Shown here: positions 60,101-64,000 of the stretch, one piece after another
Position numbering within the stretch: the first letter of the stretch is position 1
Layout: every line of letters starts with the position of its first letter
From: Pararge aegeria
Taxonomy: Eukaryota > Arthropoda > Insecta > Lepidoptera > Nymphalidae
Direction: 5' to 3'
Assembly: GCF_905163445.1 (NCBI RefSeq)
Contig: NC_053183.1
Coordinates: 10,974,001-11,038,000, forward strand
DNA length: 64,000 nt
Program-made: the position numbers and the translations under genes
Notes under the pieces: generated by a model
The model's database searches: none
Told to the model about the DNA's origin: nothing
The model's input: the letters and a program-made list of their open reading frames with translations, nothing else

Positions 60101-60617
60101 CGACCAACTGACTAAAGGCAAGTTTTGTTTTTTACAGGTACTTATAAGTTTACTCGTAAGTTCTTAAATCCAACGAGAGTTCCTAACAATGATCTGCTTG
60201 ATTTCATATCACGGGTTCCTGATGATGAGATGTTGGTAAGTAGCCATTTCTTTTTAATAATAAATAAGTAAATAAATATAATACTACAATACACACATCG
60301 CCATCAAGCCCCAAAGTAAGCGTAGCTTGTGTTATGGGTACTAAGATAATTTATGAATATTTTATTATAAATACTTTCAATATACAGAATAACACCTAGA
60401 TGCTGAAAAATAACATTATTCAGTGGTGGGAATCGAACCCACGGTCTTTTACTCAGAAACCAGGTTCACTGCCCACCGCAAATAAATATTGGCACACATC
60501 TGAATAGTTAACAAAAGTTCCGAAGCTTTATAATAATTTATGTTACAGAAACAATGGCGTGAACTAAAAGTTCCTGAGCCGAATTTGAATCAGTCAGATC
60601 CAGCAAAAAGCAGATAG
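27501..60617 (+). CDS. MCTP-like protein: two degenerate C2 domains plus C-terminal two-pass membrane region (14 exons)
   Basis: Member of the multiple C2 and transmembrane-domain (MCTP) family, ER or endosomal membrane proteins. Exons: 27501-27826, 41548-41680, 47288-47421, 49782-49925, 51827-52016, 53231-53424, 53746-53965, 54288-54433, 55202-55341, 55501-55571, 58994-59097, 59570-59679, 60138-60235, 60549-60617. All introns are GT-AG and phases join cleanly into 2079 nt, 692 residues. Residues 1-153 are an acidic, low-complexity leader. C2 domains are about 168-290 (IVNIVLIEAKDLP, CIIDLSQLEKEKTHDLWQ) and 320-430 (LTITVHGAKGLTAL, RWYALKD), followed by LLEMSLVWNP. Membrane segments are about 507-539 and 607-637, and the tail has LLDFISRVPDDEML (657-670). 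Canonical MCTPs have three C2 domains; the first is absent here, and most calcium-binding Asp are replaced (SDPY becomes SGLY and VNAY). Probably a divergent paralogue with no or altered calcium binding (inference). Confidence 0.88.
28562..28940 (+). repeat. tRNA-derived SINE (family A), copy 4, rearranged 3' part
   Basis: GAGTTATATGCGTTTTTAAT, CATGCTTTAACGGTGAAGC and CGCACTGGGCCAGCGTAGTG, then about 110 bp of foreign sequence before CACTGTAGTGGGTTGATGAT. Confidence 0.8.
29164..29206. repeat. 19-bp inverted repeat
   Basis: Arms 29164-29182 and 29188-29206, one mismatch, 5-nt loop. Left arm GAGATGTTGACTTTACAAT. Confidence 0.85.
29618..29775 (+). repeat. non-LTR retrotransposon tail (family C), copy 4
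   Basis: CTCTTCTCGGTAGAATCTGC, CGAACCGGTGGTAGAGACAC and an end with GACTTTGACTTTGA. Confidence 0.8.
31010..31120 (+). repeat. SINE fragment (family D), copy 7
   Basis: CTCTAGTCTGGTCGGCTCCC, CTACCGACAATAACGTGCCG and GTTAGCCCGTTCTACCACC. Confidence 0.7.
31556..32060 (+). repeat. dispersed retroelement repeat (family F3)
   Basis: CTAGCTGTTGCCCGCGACTT, ATGAGGGGTTTGCTGCTGTC and ATTATAATATTAGTAGG-like end followed by a (GGATA)n run (about 32020-32066). Nearly colinear with 21612-22060. Confidence 0.82.
32020..32066 (+). repeat. (GGATA)n microsatellite
   Basis: Several GGATA units, interrupted by AGTAGGAGAGGAAA. Apparently expanded from the TAGGATAGG end of the adjoining retroelement. Confidence 0.8.
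32134..32232 (-). repeat. SINE fragment (family A), copy 5
   Basis: Minus-strand 3' end only: ATTATCCCATTACCAGCCCA, CAGTGAGAAGCGTTTAGCCC and CACGCTGGGCCAGTGCG. Confidence 0.78.
33207..33503 (+). repeat. tRNA-derived SINE (family D), most complete copy
   Basis: Head GCACAGCCGTAAGCGCTGTG and TTTTGATTCCCGGCAG (B box). Body CCTACCGACAAAGACGTGCC, CTACCATCTTAGACTGTCAA, and the end CTAACTTGTAGCGGAATAAA. Confidence 0.87.
34681..34820 (-). repeat. retroelement 3' tail (family E), copy 3
   Basis: Starts at (GAAT)n 34681-34700, then ACACTTTTATTGTACACCAA and GATTTCTTCCAGGCAACCAA. Reads as the tail on the minus strand. Confidence 0.8.
35398..35540 (+). repeat. retroelement 3' tail (family E), copy 4
   Basis: CTACAAAGGTTGCCTGTATG, GCAATAAGGCCACCTTTGC and TCTTTTCCTGTATATATATG. 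Confidence 0.8.
35774..36355 (+). repeat. dispersed retroelement repeat (family F4)
   Basis: CTAGCTGCCCCGCGCAACTT through a (CATC/CATA)n run near 36060-36105, TACGCATGCATTCGATCGCT and GAGCTATGAAGTAAAAT. Same subfamily as 4333-5310, ending earlier. Confidence 0.82.
36428..36730 (+). repeat. tRNA-derived SINE (family A), copy 6, diverged head
   Basis: GCCCGCACCTCTTAACTTTT, GGGAACCTGCATGGCTGACA and an end in GGATGATGATGATGATGATG. Confidence 0.8.
36940..37260. repeat. unclassified repeat with GGGGATGGGGGTGAATTTTT block
   Basis: The block GATCTGAGGTCAGGAAGGGG and the end GGTCGCGGACGGACAAACC, CTATGGAACCCTAAAAA recall common insect LINE 3' regions. Class uncertain. The frame at 37167-37394 overlaps it and is not a gene. 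Confidence 0.45.
38220..38460 (+). repeat. unclassified repeat with two similar internal blocks
   Basis: GCTTGCATCCTTGAGATGGA (about 38289) and TTTGCATCCTGGAGATGGAT (about 38433) are related, in the same orientation, about 145 bp apart. Confidence 0.4.
39116..39400 (+). other. unidentified GC-richer block
   Basis: Higher GC than its surroundings, with an open frame lacking an ATG near its start (includes IDFRLRSIEVIKNCVSTI). Not recognised. Could be a transposon or integrated-element remnant in MCTP intron 1. Confidence 0.25.
40304..40385 (+). repeat. non-LTR retrotransposon tail (family C), short copy 5
   Basis: GGTGGTAGAGTCACTTCACA, GACTTGACGTTTTAAAAG and CTACTTGAAATAAATT. Confidence 0.75.
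41150..41290 (+). repeat. LINE 3' fragment next to MCTP exon 2
   Basis: GAGTGCCAACGGGACCATAT and GGCTGTCCGTCTGTCCATCC are hallmarks of a widespread lepidopteran LINE tail. Open frames on both strands here are its shadows. Confidence 0.55.
41548..41680 (+). CDS. MCTP-like exon 2
   Basis: 133 nt after acceptor TTAACAG. Encodes SIPIPEGLVMDPMSPTALAV and then NEIMDRIGSGLNILREHGKK. Donor AAAAG|GTAAAC. No C2 fold; it links the leader to the first C2. An in-frame ATG at 41576 is a possible internal start. Confidence 0.75.
41752..42043 (-). repeat. tRNA-derived SINE (family A), copy 7
   Basis: Left end CATATCAACCAATTATAGAC; right end tRNA-like GGGATTCGAACTCGGCCCC and TCCTAACCACTGGACTA. Begins about 70 bp after MCTP exon 2. 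Confidence 0.88.
42264..42419 (+). other. short Lys/Glu-rich open frame, unproven
   Basis: 51 codons from ATG 42264 (MTIATREKKSKKEEKKDGAG ...) in MCTP intron 2. Highly charged, no splice sites giving an in-frame join. Not recognised; may be chance. Confidence 0.2.
42760..42835 (-). repeat. non-LTR retrotransposon tail (family C), fragment 6
   Basis: TCAAATTCAAATGTTCAAAT and ATGTAGGCCTATCACAGGCA: the extreme 3' end on the minus strand. Confidence 0.6.
42870..42985 (+). repeat. LINE 3' region (family J), copy 1
   Basis: AAAGCTACGAGGGTTCCAAA, GAAGAGCCCACAACAAACTT and AGCCGGGTTATTTTTTTGG. The opposite-strand relative is at 58295-58460; a short remnant lies near 40997-41025. Confidence 0.6.
43000..47287 (+). 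other. remainder of MCTP intron 2
   Basis: No gene supported. AT-rich, with low-complexity (TA/AAATATAT) sequence at about 45990-46150. Open frames on the minus strand at 44175-44683 have no recognisable product. Confidence 0.45.
47288..47421 (+). CDS. MCTP-like exon 3 (start of first C2)
   Basis: 134 nt after TTACAG. Encodes YLLKNRKFEVAKKSLTSIVN, then IVLIEAKDLPDAPGNG and GLYCKF. Matches the second C2 of canonical MCTPs (IVLIEAKNL...SDPYVKF), with the Asp of SDPY lost. Donor AA|GTAAGC. Confidence 0.88.
47540..47622 (+). repeat. SINE fragment (family D), copy 8
   Basis: CCCATACCCCTAACAGATTA and GCTCGTAAACAACTAACAT resemble the 3' half of family D. Immediately next to the family A SINE. Confidence 0.5.
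47631..47909 (-). repeat. tRNA-derived SINE (family A), copy 8
   Basis: ACATCAACCCATTGCACAAT, TGGCCCAGTGTGGATTGGTG and tRNA-like head GGGATTCGAACTCGGCCCCT. In MCTP intron 3. Confidence 0.86.
48095..48126. repeat. (TA)n microsatellite
   Basis: About 14 TA units in MCTP intron 3. Generates apparent Ile/Tyr-repeat open frames on the minus strand. Confidence 0.9.
48830..48895 (+). repeat. SINE 3' end (family A), copy 9
   Basis: GAGGAGACCCTGCCTTGTAG, TGGGCCGAAAATGGGATGAT and GATGATGAT end. Confidence 0.78.
49141..49187. repeat. 14-bp perfect inverted repeat with TGACGT cores
   Basis: TCAAACGTCACTTT at 49141-49154 and its complement at 49174-49187, loop 19 nt. Lies in MCTP intron 3 beside the family E tail. 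Confidence 0.85.
49226..49375 (-). repeat. retroelement 3' tail (family E), copy 5
   Basis: TTTGAATACTTTATTGTACA, a 2x AGAAAGTAAACACATATAAT duplication, and TCTTCCAGACAACCTTTGAC. Forms the left arm of an inverted repeat with 49612-49693. Confidence 0.83.
49612..49693 (+). repeat. retroelement 3' tail (family E), copy 6, inverted partner
   Basis: TTCTTCTATTAAACTCATAC and CAAAGGTTGTCTGGAAGACA, then TCGCTTTAGCGATAAGACC. Complementary to 49330-49411 with few mismatches; spacer about 200 bp. Confidence 0.85.
49782..49925 (+). CDS. MCTP-like exon 4 (first C2, middle)
   Basis: 144 nt. LGGESHKSKQVHKTKPIW, then FNLYLYDDNSLEVNVW and NFMGR, the usual C2 beta strands. The third calcium loop reads WHKTKQKN where family members have Asp residues. 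Donor AG|GTAAGC. Confidence 0.88.
50650..50838 (+). repeat. SINE (family D), diverged copy 9
   Basis: TTCTGGTCTGGCCGTGGCTA, GAGAGCCGCCAAGTGATG and GTGAAATTACAGTCAAGAGC. In MCTP intron 4. Confidence 0.7.
51827..52016 (+). CDS. MCTP-like exon 5 (end of first C2 and linker)
   Basis: 190 nt after TTTTCAG. CIIDLSQLEKEKTHDLWQEL and VHLLITLSGS are close to the family pattern. The rest is linker. A repeat begins about 30 bp past the donor TTT|GTGAGT. Confidence 0.88.
52045..52345. repeat. unclassified dispersed repeat directly after MCTP exon 5
   Basis: ATATCAGTCCACTGCTGGAC and TCGGTCCGACATGGACCGGA; GC-richer than its intron. Resembles a common lepidopteran repeat with the CCACTGCTGGAC start. Both strands are partly open, which is a repeat shadow. 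Confidence 0.5.
53231..53424 (+). CDS. MCTP-like exon 6 (start of second C2)
   Basis: 194 nt after TTCCAG. QWYRFDNWGEVGQLTITVHG, then VLELDNSRIQTHT and NWNKNFNF. Matches the third C2 of canonical MCTPs; SDPF is replaced by VNAY. Donor TT|GTGAGT. Confidence 0.9.
53746..53965 (+). CDS. MCTP-like exon 7 (end of second C2)
   Basis: 220 nt after ATTTCAG. SVNDITSALDITLYDES, IGKVSIPLLRIKN, EKRWYALKDRSKK and ILLEMSLVWNP are all family hallmarks. Donor CCG|GTAAGG. Confidence 0.92.
54288..54433 (+). CDS. MCTP-like exon 8
   Basis: 146 nt after TTTACAG. VKASMRVLSPKETKYIQKP, then FVKNIFKVFQIGNEHL. This is the MCTP segment between the last C2 and the membrane region. Donor AA|GTAAGT. Confidence 0.9.
55202..55341 (+). 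CDS. MCTP-like exon 9 (first membrane segment)
   Basis: 140 nt after TTTTTTAG. RVFEWENQEKSICALLGWLI and then a strongly hydrophobic stretch rich in Phe and Trp. FEWENQ is a family hallmark. Donor A|GTAAGT. Confidence 0.9.
55501..55571 (+). CDS. MCTP-like exon 10 (acidic loop)
   Basis: 71 nt after ATTTCAG. NVPVPLYQIADEEYQEEEPE: the acidic loop between membrane segments seen in MCTPs. Donor AAG|GTAATA. Confidence 0.8.
58295..58460 (-). repeat. LINE 3' region (family J), copy 2
   Basis: Minus-strand version of the block at 42870: GGAACCCTCGTAGCTTTAGT, TGTGAGATGGCGATAAAAAA and AACCGGGTTGCTTCTT. Confidence 0.6.
58655..58900 (+). repeat. family F fragment
   Basis: CCTCGCGGACTTTTTTGTAG with GTAATAATGA, and TTTATGTATCATCAATAGTT, match the inner part of the 4333 and 35774 copies. 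Confidence 0.55.
58994..59097 (+). CDS. MCTP-like exon 11 (helical loop)
   Basis: 104 nt after ATTAAAG. DDKTIKTRISELQDLTLTIK and AIDYLVSLLERIK match the family pattern LQ-(V/T)-(T/S)-IQN-(I/A)-(G/D)-Y-AS. Donor AA|GTAAGT. Confidence 0.87.
59222..59375 (+). repeat. SINE 3' half (family A), copy 10
   Basis: CTTGCTTTACCGGTGAAAGA, GGAAACCTGTATGCCTGCGA and TCCGTACTTGGCGAGCATGG. In MCTP intron 11. Confidence 0.78.
59570..59679 (+). CDS. MCTP-like exon 12 (second membrane segment)
   Basis: 110 nt after TTTCAG. LVNFSVPYLSYLVIITLIAL and YLIPVNYLFMAL. Same length and phases as the minus-strand exon at 62836-62945. Donor G|GTAAGT. Confidence 0.92.
60138..60235 (+). CDS. MCTP-like exon 13
   Basis: 98 nt after TTTACAG. 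TYKFTRKFLNPTRVPNNDLL and DFISRVPDDEML, the most conserved C-terminal MCTP motif. Same length and phases as 62336-62433 on the other strand. Donor TTG|GTAAGT. Confidence 0.92.
60259..60482 (-). repeat. tRNA-derived SINE (family B), copy 3, inside a short MCTP intron
   Basis: AGCCCCAAAGTAAGCGTAGC, GTGTTATGGGTACTAAGATA and head GGGAATCGAACCCACGGTC. Fills about 224 of the 313 bp of intron 13 (60236-60548). Confidence 0.87.
60549..60617 (+). CDS. MCTP-like exon 14 (stop codon)
   Basis: 69 nt after GTTACAG. KQWRELKVPEPNLNQSDPAK, then SR and TAG at 60615-60617. The K-(D/Q)-(Y/W)-(R/K)-EL start is typical of the MCTP C-terminus. Confidence 0.9.
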   Translation, partial: KQWRELKVPEPNLNQSDPAKSR

Positions 60618-60949
60618 TGAAGAATCAATAGACGATGCATTTATTGGTTGAAACATTGTTATATTTTGGATACAGTGCCATATAGAGCAAGGCAAGGTAT
60701 AAAGAAGATAAATGGGACGAAACGAGCGTGCAATACCTTAAGATTCCTTTAGGGATAAATAGTCTGTAATTTAAATTTAAAAAATTGCATATTCTTGTAT
60801 CAAGTTATTTTGCCAGATTTGTGGAAAAGGCGAGGATTAGAATGTAAGGGATATTAGATTAAGAGAACTCTAAAAAGTTTATTTAAAGACAAACCTAGAA
60901 TTAACAAAGTTATGAGTACAGTATATATTATGCTACTCAAGGACATCGC

Positions 60950-61135
60950 TCAACGAGCCATGTAGCTGAAGACAATGGGGTCTCAACGTGTTGAAATGGA
61001 GACCTCGCATCAGTAAACATAGCGTTGGTTGAGCTTCGACAAGAGGGACGGACCACATCAAATGAGTCGAAGGGAGCGGCATGGAAAAACTATGTCCAGC
61101 TCTGGACATCCATTGGTTGCCATGACGATGATTAA
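60950..61135 (+). pseudogene. 3' fragment of an RTE-type endonuclease-reverse transcriptase LINE
   Basis: Frame beginning NVLKWRPRISKHSVG, then an in-frame stop, matches the known lepidopteran RTE ORF end (VLEWRPR-GKRSVGRP). Further on, GTDHIK and LDIHWLP match the WTDDIKRV and WTSIGW stretches with frame damage. A dead copy in the gap between the two MCTP stop codons. Confidence 0.7.
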
Positions 61136-61294
61136 AGGAATTAAATGTTAGTGAAAAACACAATTAGCAAAGTTTTTATGGATTATGTACTAGAATCACA
61201 TCGTACACCTAACTTTCAGTTTACTTTCGGTAGCACTGAATATTAAAAAACAATATTTATTTATTACATCATTAAAGTAATTTAAAACTACGGA

Positions 61295-61393
61295 CTACCT
61301 TAAATTAGGGGTACTGATAGACCTGAAGATTTTAAATGATTGACGTTGGTATTCTTGGTTGGGTTCTGGAACGCCTAACTCTTTCCAATCTTT
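61295..61393 (-). CDS. second MCTP-like gene: last exon with stop
   Basis: 99 nt after acceptor ACTTTCAG. KDWKELGVPEPN then QEYQRQSFKIFRSISTPNLR and TAG. VPEPN is shared with the plus-strand exon 14. Confidence 0.87.
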   Translation of the reverse strand, partial: KDWKELGVPEPNQEYQRQSFKIFRSISTPNLR

Positions 61394-64000
61394 CTGAAAG
61401 TAAACAAAATAATGAAATTGTTAATTAATTTCATACCTAATGCAACAACGTAATTTAAGGCACCTGGAAATAGGTATAAATATTACTATGCCAGTGGGAT
61501 ATGAAGATTTAAGGTACTAAGCATAATACCCAAAACTATTGTTGCACATTTTTTTATTAAAAACACTCCAAATTTGAAATGAAAAATACGCTGTGACAGC
61601 CACAACAACAGCAGTTCTTACAGTTAAAATCATGTGAGGTTAAGCATTACTATGGCAACAGTAATAAGTTTACGGTCCTAAATATTTTTTAAAATAATAA
61701 TTATCTGACACGTTCACACGGACACACACAAAAGTGTAAATATGATCTCAAATCAATCATTTAGGGTTGTCAATTTGTTAGAGTACTTTTATATGAGCAT
61801 TATATTAATATAAAATATGAGTAACTAGAAAATATAAAAGTATTAAAAAAAACTGATAACTCTATAACTATGGCTAGCTCATAGGGGTCCGTTAATACAA
61901 ACACACAAGCACGTGTAAATGTGATGTCAAGTCATTCAATCATGTCAGCTATATGGAAACTAAATTAATATGAAATTTAAATTACTGGAAATAATAATAT
62001 CGTTACTCTAAATCGTGTATTAGCGATATTTTTTATAGATGGTTTCCTAAGGCTAGTAACACTTTCCAAATTGCCTTATATAATACAAAAATATAGTTTT
62101 ATAAGTTATAGGCTTTATCTAAACTCAAATATATTTATTAACTCGTTTAACCGTGTTGTCGAGTCGATAAAGACATTTGTAAACTCTTGTTTATAAATTT
62201 GTTAACTAAACTGTGATTTATTATGCATTCGAATTTAAGAATAAGAACTTATAGTTGTAAAAGAAACTTAGAGGTAGTATTTATAACTAAGTTATTAACT
62301 TGTAATACTGTGTAATAGAGACTGAAATAAGTTACCAATTTCCTGCTATCCGGTACTCTCGAAAGGAAGTCTATTAAACCATTATTTAAAACTCTGTCTG
62401 GGTTTGAATATTTCCTCCCGAATTTGTAAATCCCTTAAACAATCAAACGAAAACAGTGGATTAGCTGTCGATTAATAAACATAGCTATGTAAGTATTTAA
62501 AATGTTATTGGTATTCTTTATCATAATCAGTCTATTAATGTCTCACTGCTTGGCACTGGCCACCTTTACGTAGATGAGAAGTTTGTAGAGCATAGACCCA
62601 CCACGTTGCTACAATGCAGGTTCTTGGGCAATAACGATTATTATCACATATCAACCGGGACCAACTGCTTAAGAAATTTTAAGCTTTCACTTGGATAAAC
62701 TTATTAACTTAATAATTATTGTTGGGCCGAACAGGGAAGGGAACCTCAGAAGGGAAGGGAGTTTCCTTGTGTGCCCAGTTTATCCTATATAGTACAGATT
62801 TCAATTCAATTTAAAAGATAGGTTTGAAGGCTTACCCAAACTCATTAGGAAATAATTAATTGGTATGAAATACAATCCGACAGATGAGACTAGCAGTAGA
62901 ATCATGGCAATGACGCTCAAGAAAGGCACCTTGAAGGTAAATAAACTGAAAAGAGGGAAAAAATTACGTTCAGATATCATTAAAACTATAATAGCGAGTA
63001 CAAGTTTATTATATTTATTTTTTTAAGTTTATACTTTTTTTGGCGCGTTAGGGAAAAATGATGAGAGTAAATTTTTACGAAGCGCGCGCGCATCACACTA
63101 AATACCGTCTCAAAAAAGCGACACAATGAAGTTAGCTATAGTCAACATATTAGTTTTTCAAAAAAAGTTTTGACAGTGTACTTACACCTTCAATTGTCAA
63201 AGTCTGCGGGCTCATTCCAAAATCTCAAATTTGAATGCGAGTTAAACTTTGTTGTACGATAATGAGATAACTAGATAATGCGGTATAATAAAATTTTCAA
63301 TGTATTGTGGTTTTTTCAAAAAACGTAGAATAATACGAAAGATAAAATTTTTGAAAAGATCTTTATCTTAAGAAGAAGAAGAAGAAGAAAAAGTCTTTAT
63401 TGCACATACAAATATAAAATCAGGTTAACAAAAAAATAAAAAATAAAAAATAAAAACTATACATATGCACAAAGGCGGTCTTATCGCTCGAAGCGATCTC
63501 CTCCAGACAACCTTTGGTTGAAGAAACATATTAGAGAAAACGGGATAGTGCAATAATTAAATTGTGCTAATTATAAACATTACATACTAATACTACATAT
63601 ATATAGTAAAACTACTATATATATATCTTATTACGCCACTTTACTATACATATCTACTATGTATATATCTTATACGCTTATACGCATCTTTACTATATAT
63701 ATATCTTATTACGCCAAAGAAGTATAACTTTTAAATCGTGTACATAGGTACACACATGTTTTTTACCTTAACAACTGACGGACCATCTCCTGTTAACAGA
63801 ACATCACTACGCAGGGCATACAAGACACATGTACAAATTGCTGCCCTGTAAATACAGCGGCAACCACGCCACTCAAACCGGAACACAGCTTGTTGCTTGT
63901 AGCATAACATTAGTACTTCCCCGGATGAGCTCTGTCACGAAAAACTCTCTTACTCTAGTTCTATTTCCGATAATTAACTTACTTTAAAAGTCTCTCTTTA
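61295..64000 (-). CDS. second MCTP-like gene, convergent (C-terminal exons only; continues past window end)
   Basis: A second member of the MCTP family on the opposite strand. Three exons are visible in transcription order: 62945-62836, 62433-62336 and 61393-61295. They encode the second membrane segment (VPFLSVIAMILLLVSSVGLY, FIPINYFLMSL), then IYKFGRKYSNPDRVLNNGLI with DFLSRVPDSRKL, and KDWKELGVPEPNQEYQRQSF to a TAG at 61297-61295. The first two exons are 110 and 98 nt, exactly as in exons 12 and 13 of the plus-strand gene, with the same phases. All sites are GT-AG. The final exon is 10 codons longer (ending STPNLR). Upstream exons (C2 domains, first membrane segment) are not seen in 62946-64000, so that stretch is intron. 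The frame is intact with no lesions, so it is probably a live paralogue. Stop codons of the two genes are about 0.68 kb apart. Confidence 0.85.
61394..62335 (-). other. intron of the second MCTP-like gene
   Basis: 942 bp between the RVPD exon and the last exon. AT-rich. Two weakly similar blocks occur near 61700-61830 and 61890-61995 (GTGTAAATATGATCTCAAAT versus GTGTAAATGTGATGTCAAGT), an old imperfect duplication. Confidence 0.5.
62336..62433 (-). CDS. second MCTP-like gene: RVPD exon
   Basis: 98 nt. Acceptor GTTTAAG, donor TTG|GTAACT. Encodes IYKFGRKYSNPDRVLNNGLI and DFLSRVPDSRKL. NPxRVxNN and DF(I/L)SRVPD are shared with the plus-strand gene. Confidence 0.88.
62510..62680 (-). repeat. diverged SINE remnant
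   Basis: ATAATCAGTCTATTAATGTC, GACCCACCACGTTGCTACAA and ACATATCAACCGGGACCAAC. In the intron between the membrane-segment and RVPD exons of the minus-strand gene. Confidence 0.5.
62836..62945 (-). CDS. second MCTP-like gene: membrane-segment exon
   Basis: 110 nt. Acceptor CTCTTTTCAG, then LFTFKVPFLSVIAMILLLVS and VGLYFIPINYFLMSL; donor G|GTAAGC. Aligns along its length with LVNFSVPYLSYLVI...YLIPVNYLFMAL of the plus-strand gene. Confidence 0.88.
63370..63552 (-). repeat. retroelement 3' tail (family E), copy 7
   Basis: (GAA)n end, AGTCTTTATTGCACATACAA, AAAGGCGGTCTTATCGCTCG and CTCCAGACAACCTTTGGTTG. Same subfamily as 24640-24815, opposite orientation. Confidence 0.85.
63590..63716. repeat. imperfect AT-rich tandem repeat
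   Basis: Repeated units of the form TTTACTATATATATATCTTA with TTACGCC, three diverged copies of about 40-55 bp. Confidence 0.6.

Larger units (their letters stand above)
62946..64000 (-). other. upstream intron of the second MCTP-like gene (to window end)
   Basis: No further exon seen. Contains a block at about 63040-63130 with GAGAGTAAATTTTTACGAAG and CACTAAATACCGTCTCAAAA, recognised as a common lepidopteran repeat of unsure class, the family E tail, an AT-rich tandem stretch, and a GC-richer block at 63770-63960 that I could not identify. Confidence 0.45.

Noticed and set aside
60933..61163. 76-codon minus-strand frame as a gene
   Set aside because: It is the antisense shadow of the plus-strand RTE reverse-transcriptase fragment.
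63590..63716. CRISPR-like or satellite array
   Set aside because: Units are diverged AT-rich tandem copies with no unique spacers; the genome is animal.

Overview
This window is nuclear DNA from a lepidopteran insect, most probably a butterfly. The support is AT-rich sequence with short exons split by canonical GT-AG introns, and many copies of SINE and LINE tails typical of Lepidoptera: a tRNA-derived SINE ending in GATGATGATG, a SINE carrying an inverted GGGAATCGAACCC box, a non-LTR tail with the CGGCTTCTTCTCGGTAGAA block, and CGCGACTTCGTCTGC repeats. I saw no bacterial operon, phage or CRISPR structure. Species cannot be fixed by eye.

Layout. 1-12.5 kb is gene-poor and full of repeats. 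At 12.58-14.88 kb (minus) are the first three coding exons of membrin (GOSR2), a Golgi Qb-SNARE. Its C-terminal exon, with the end of the SNARE motif and the membrane anchor, was not found. At 16.13-16.88 kb (plus), head-to-head with membrin, an uninterrupted 249-codon frame encodes the four-pass proteolipid M6. A long AT-rich presumed 3' UTR follows, with a hairpin and one copy of a perfect 117-bp direct repeat. From 27.5 to 60.6 kb (plus) a 14-exon gene encodes a 692-residue protein of the MCTP family (C2 domains plus a two-pass C-terminal membrane region). Intron 1 is about 13.7 kb. At 61.3-62.95 kb (minus) are the last three exons of a second MCTP-like gene. It converges on the first and leaves the window to the right.

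How the genes relate. Membrin works in ER-Golgi and intra-Golgi vesicle fusion. M6 is a plasma-membrane proteolipid. MCTPs are ER or endosomal membrane proteins with C2 domains. No shared pathway is implied; this is ordinary chromosomal neighbourhood. The most notable item is the tail-to-tail MCTP pair. Its two comparable internal exons (110 and 98 nt) have identical lengths and phases in both copies, the stop codons are only about 0.7 kb apart, and the complete copy has lost the first C2 domain and most calcium-ligand aspartates in the remaining two.

The rest is intronic and intergenic DNA shaped by retroelements: truncated SINEs and LINE tails, one clear nested insertion (a LINE tail inside a SINE at 12.1-12.56 kb), an inverted pair of LINE tails in an MCTP intron, a SINE filling most of a 313-bp MCTP intron, and several compact hairpins of unknown origin.
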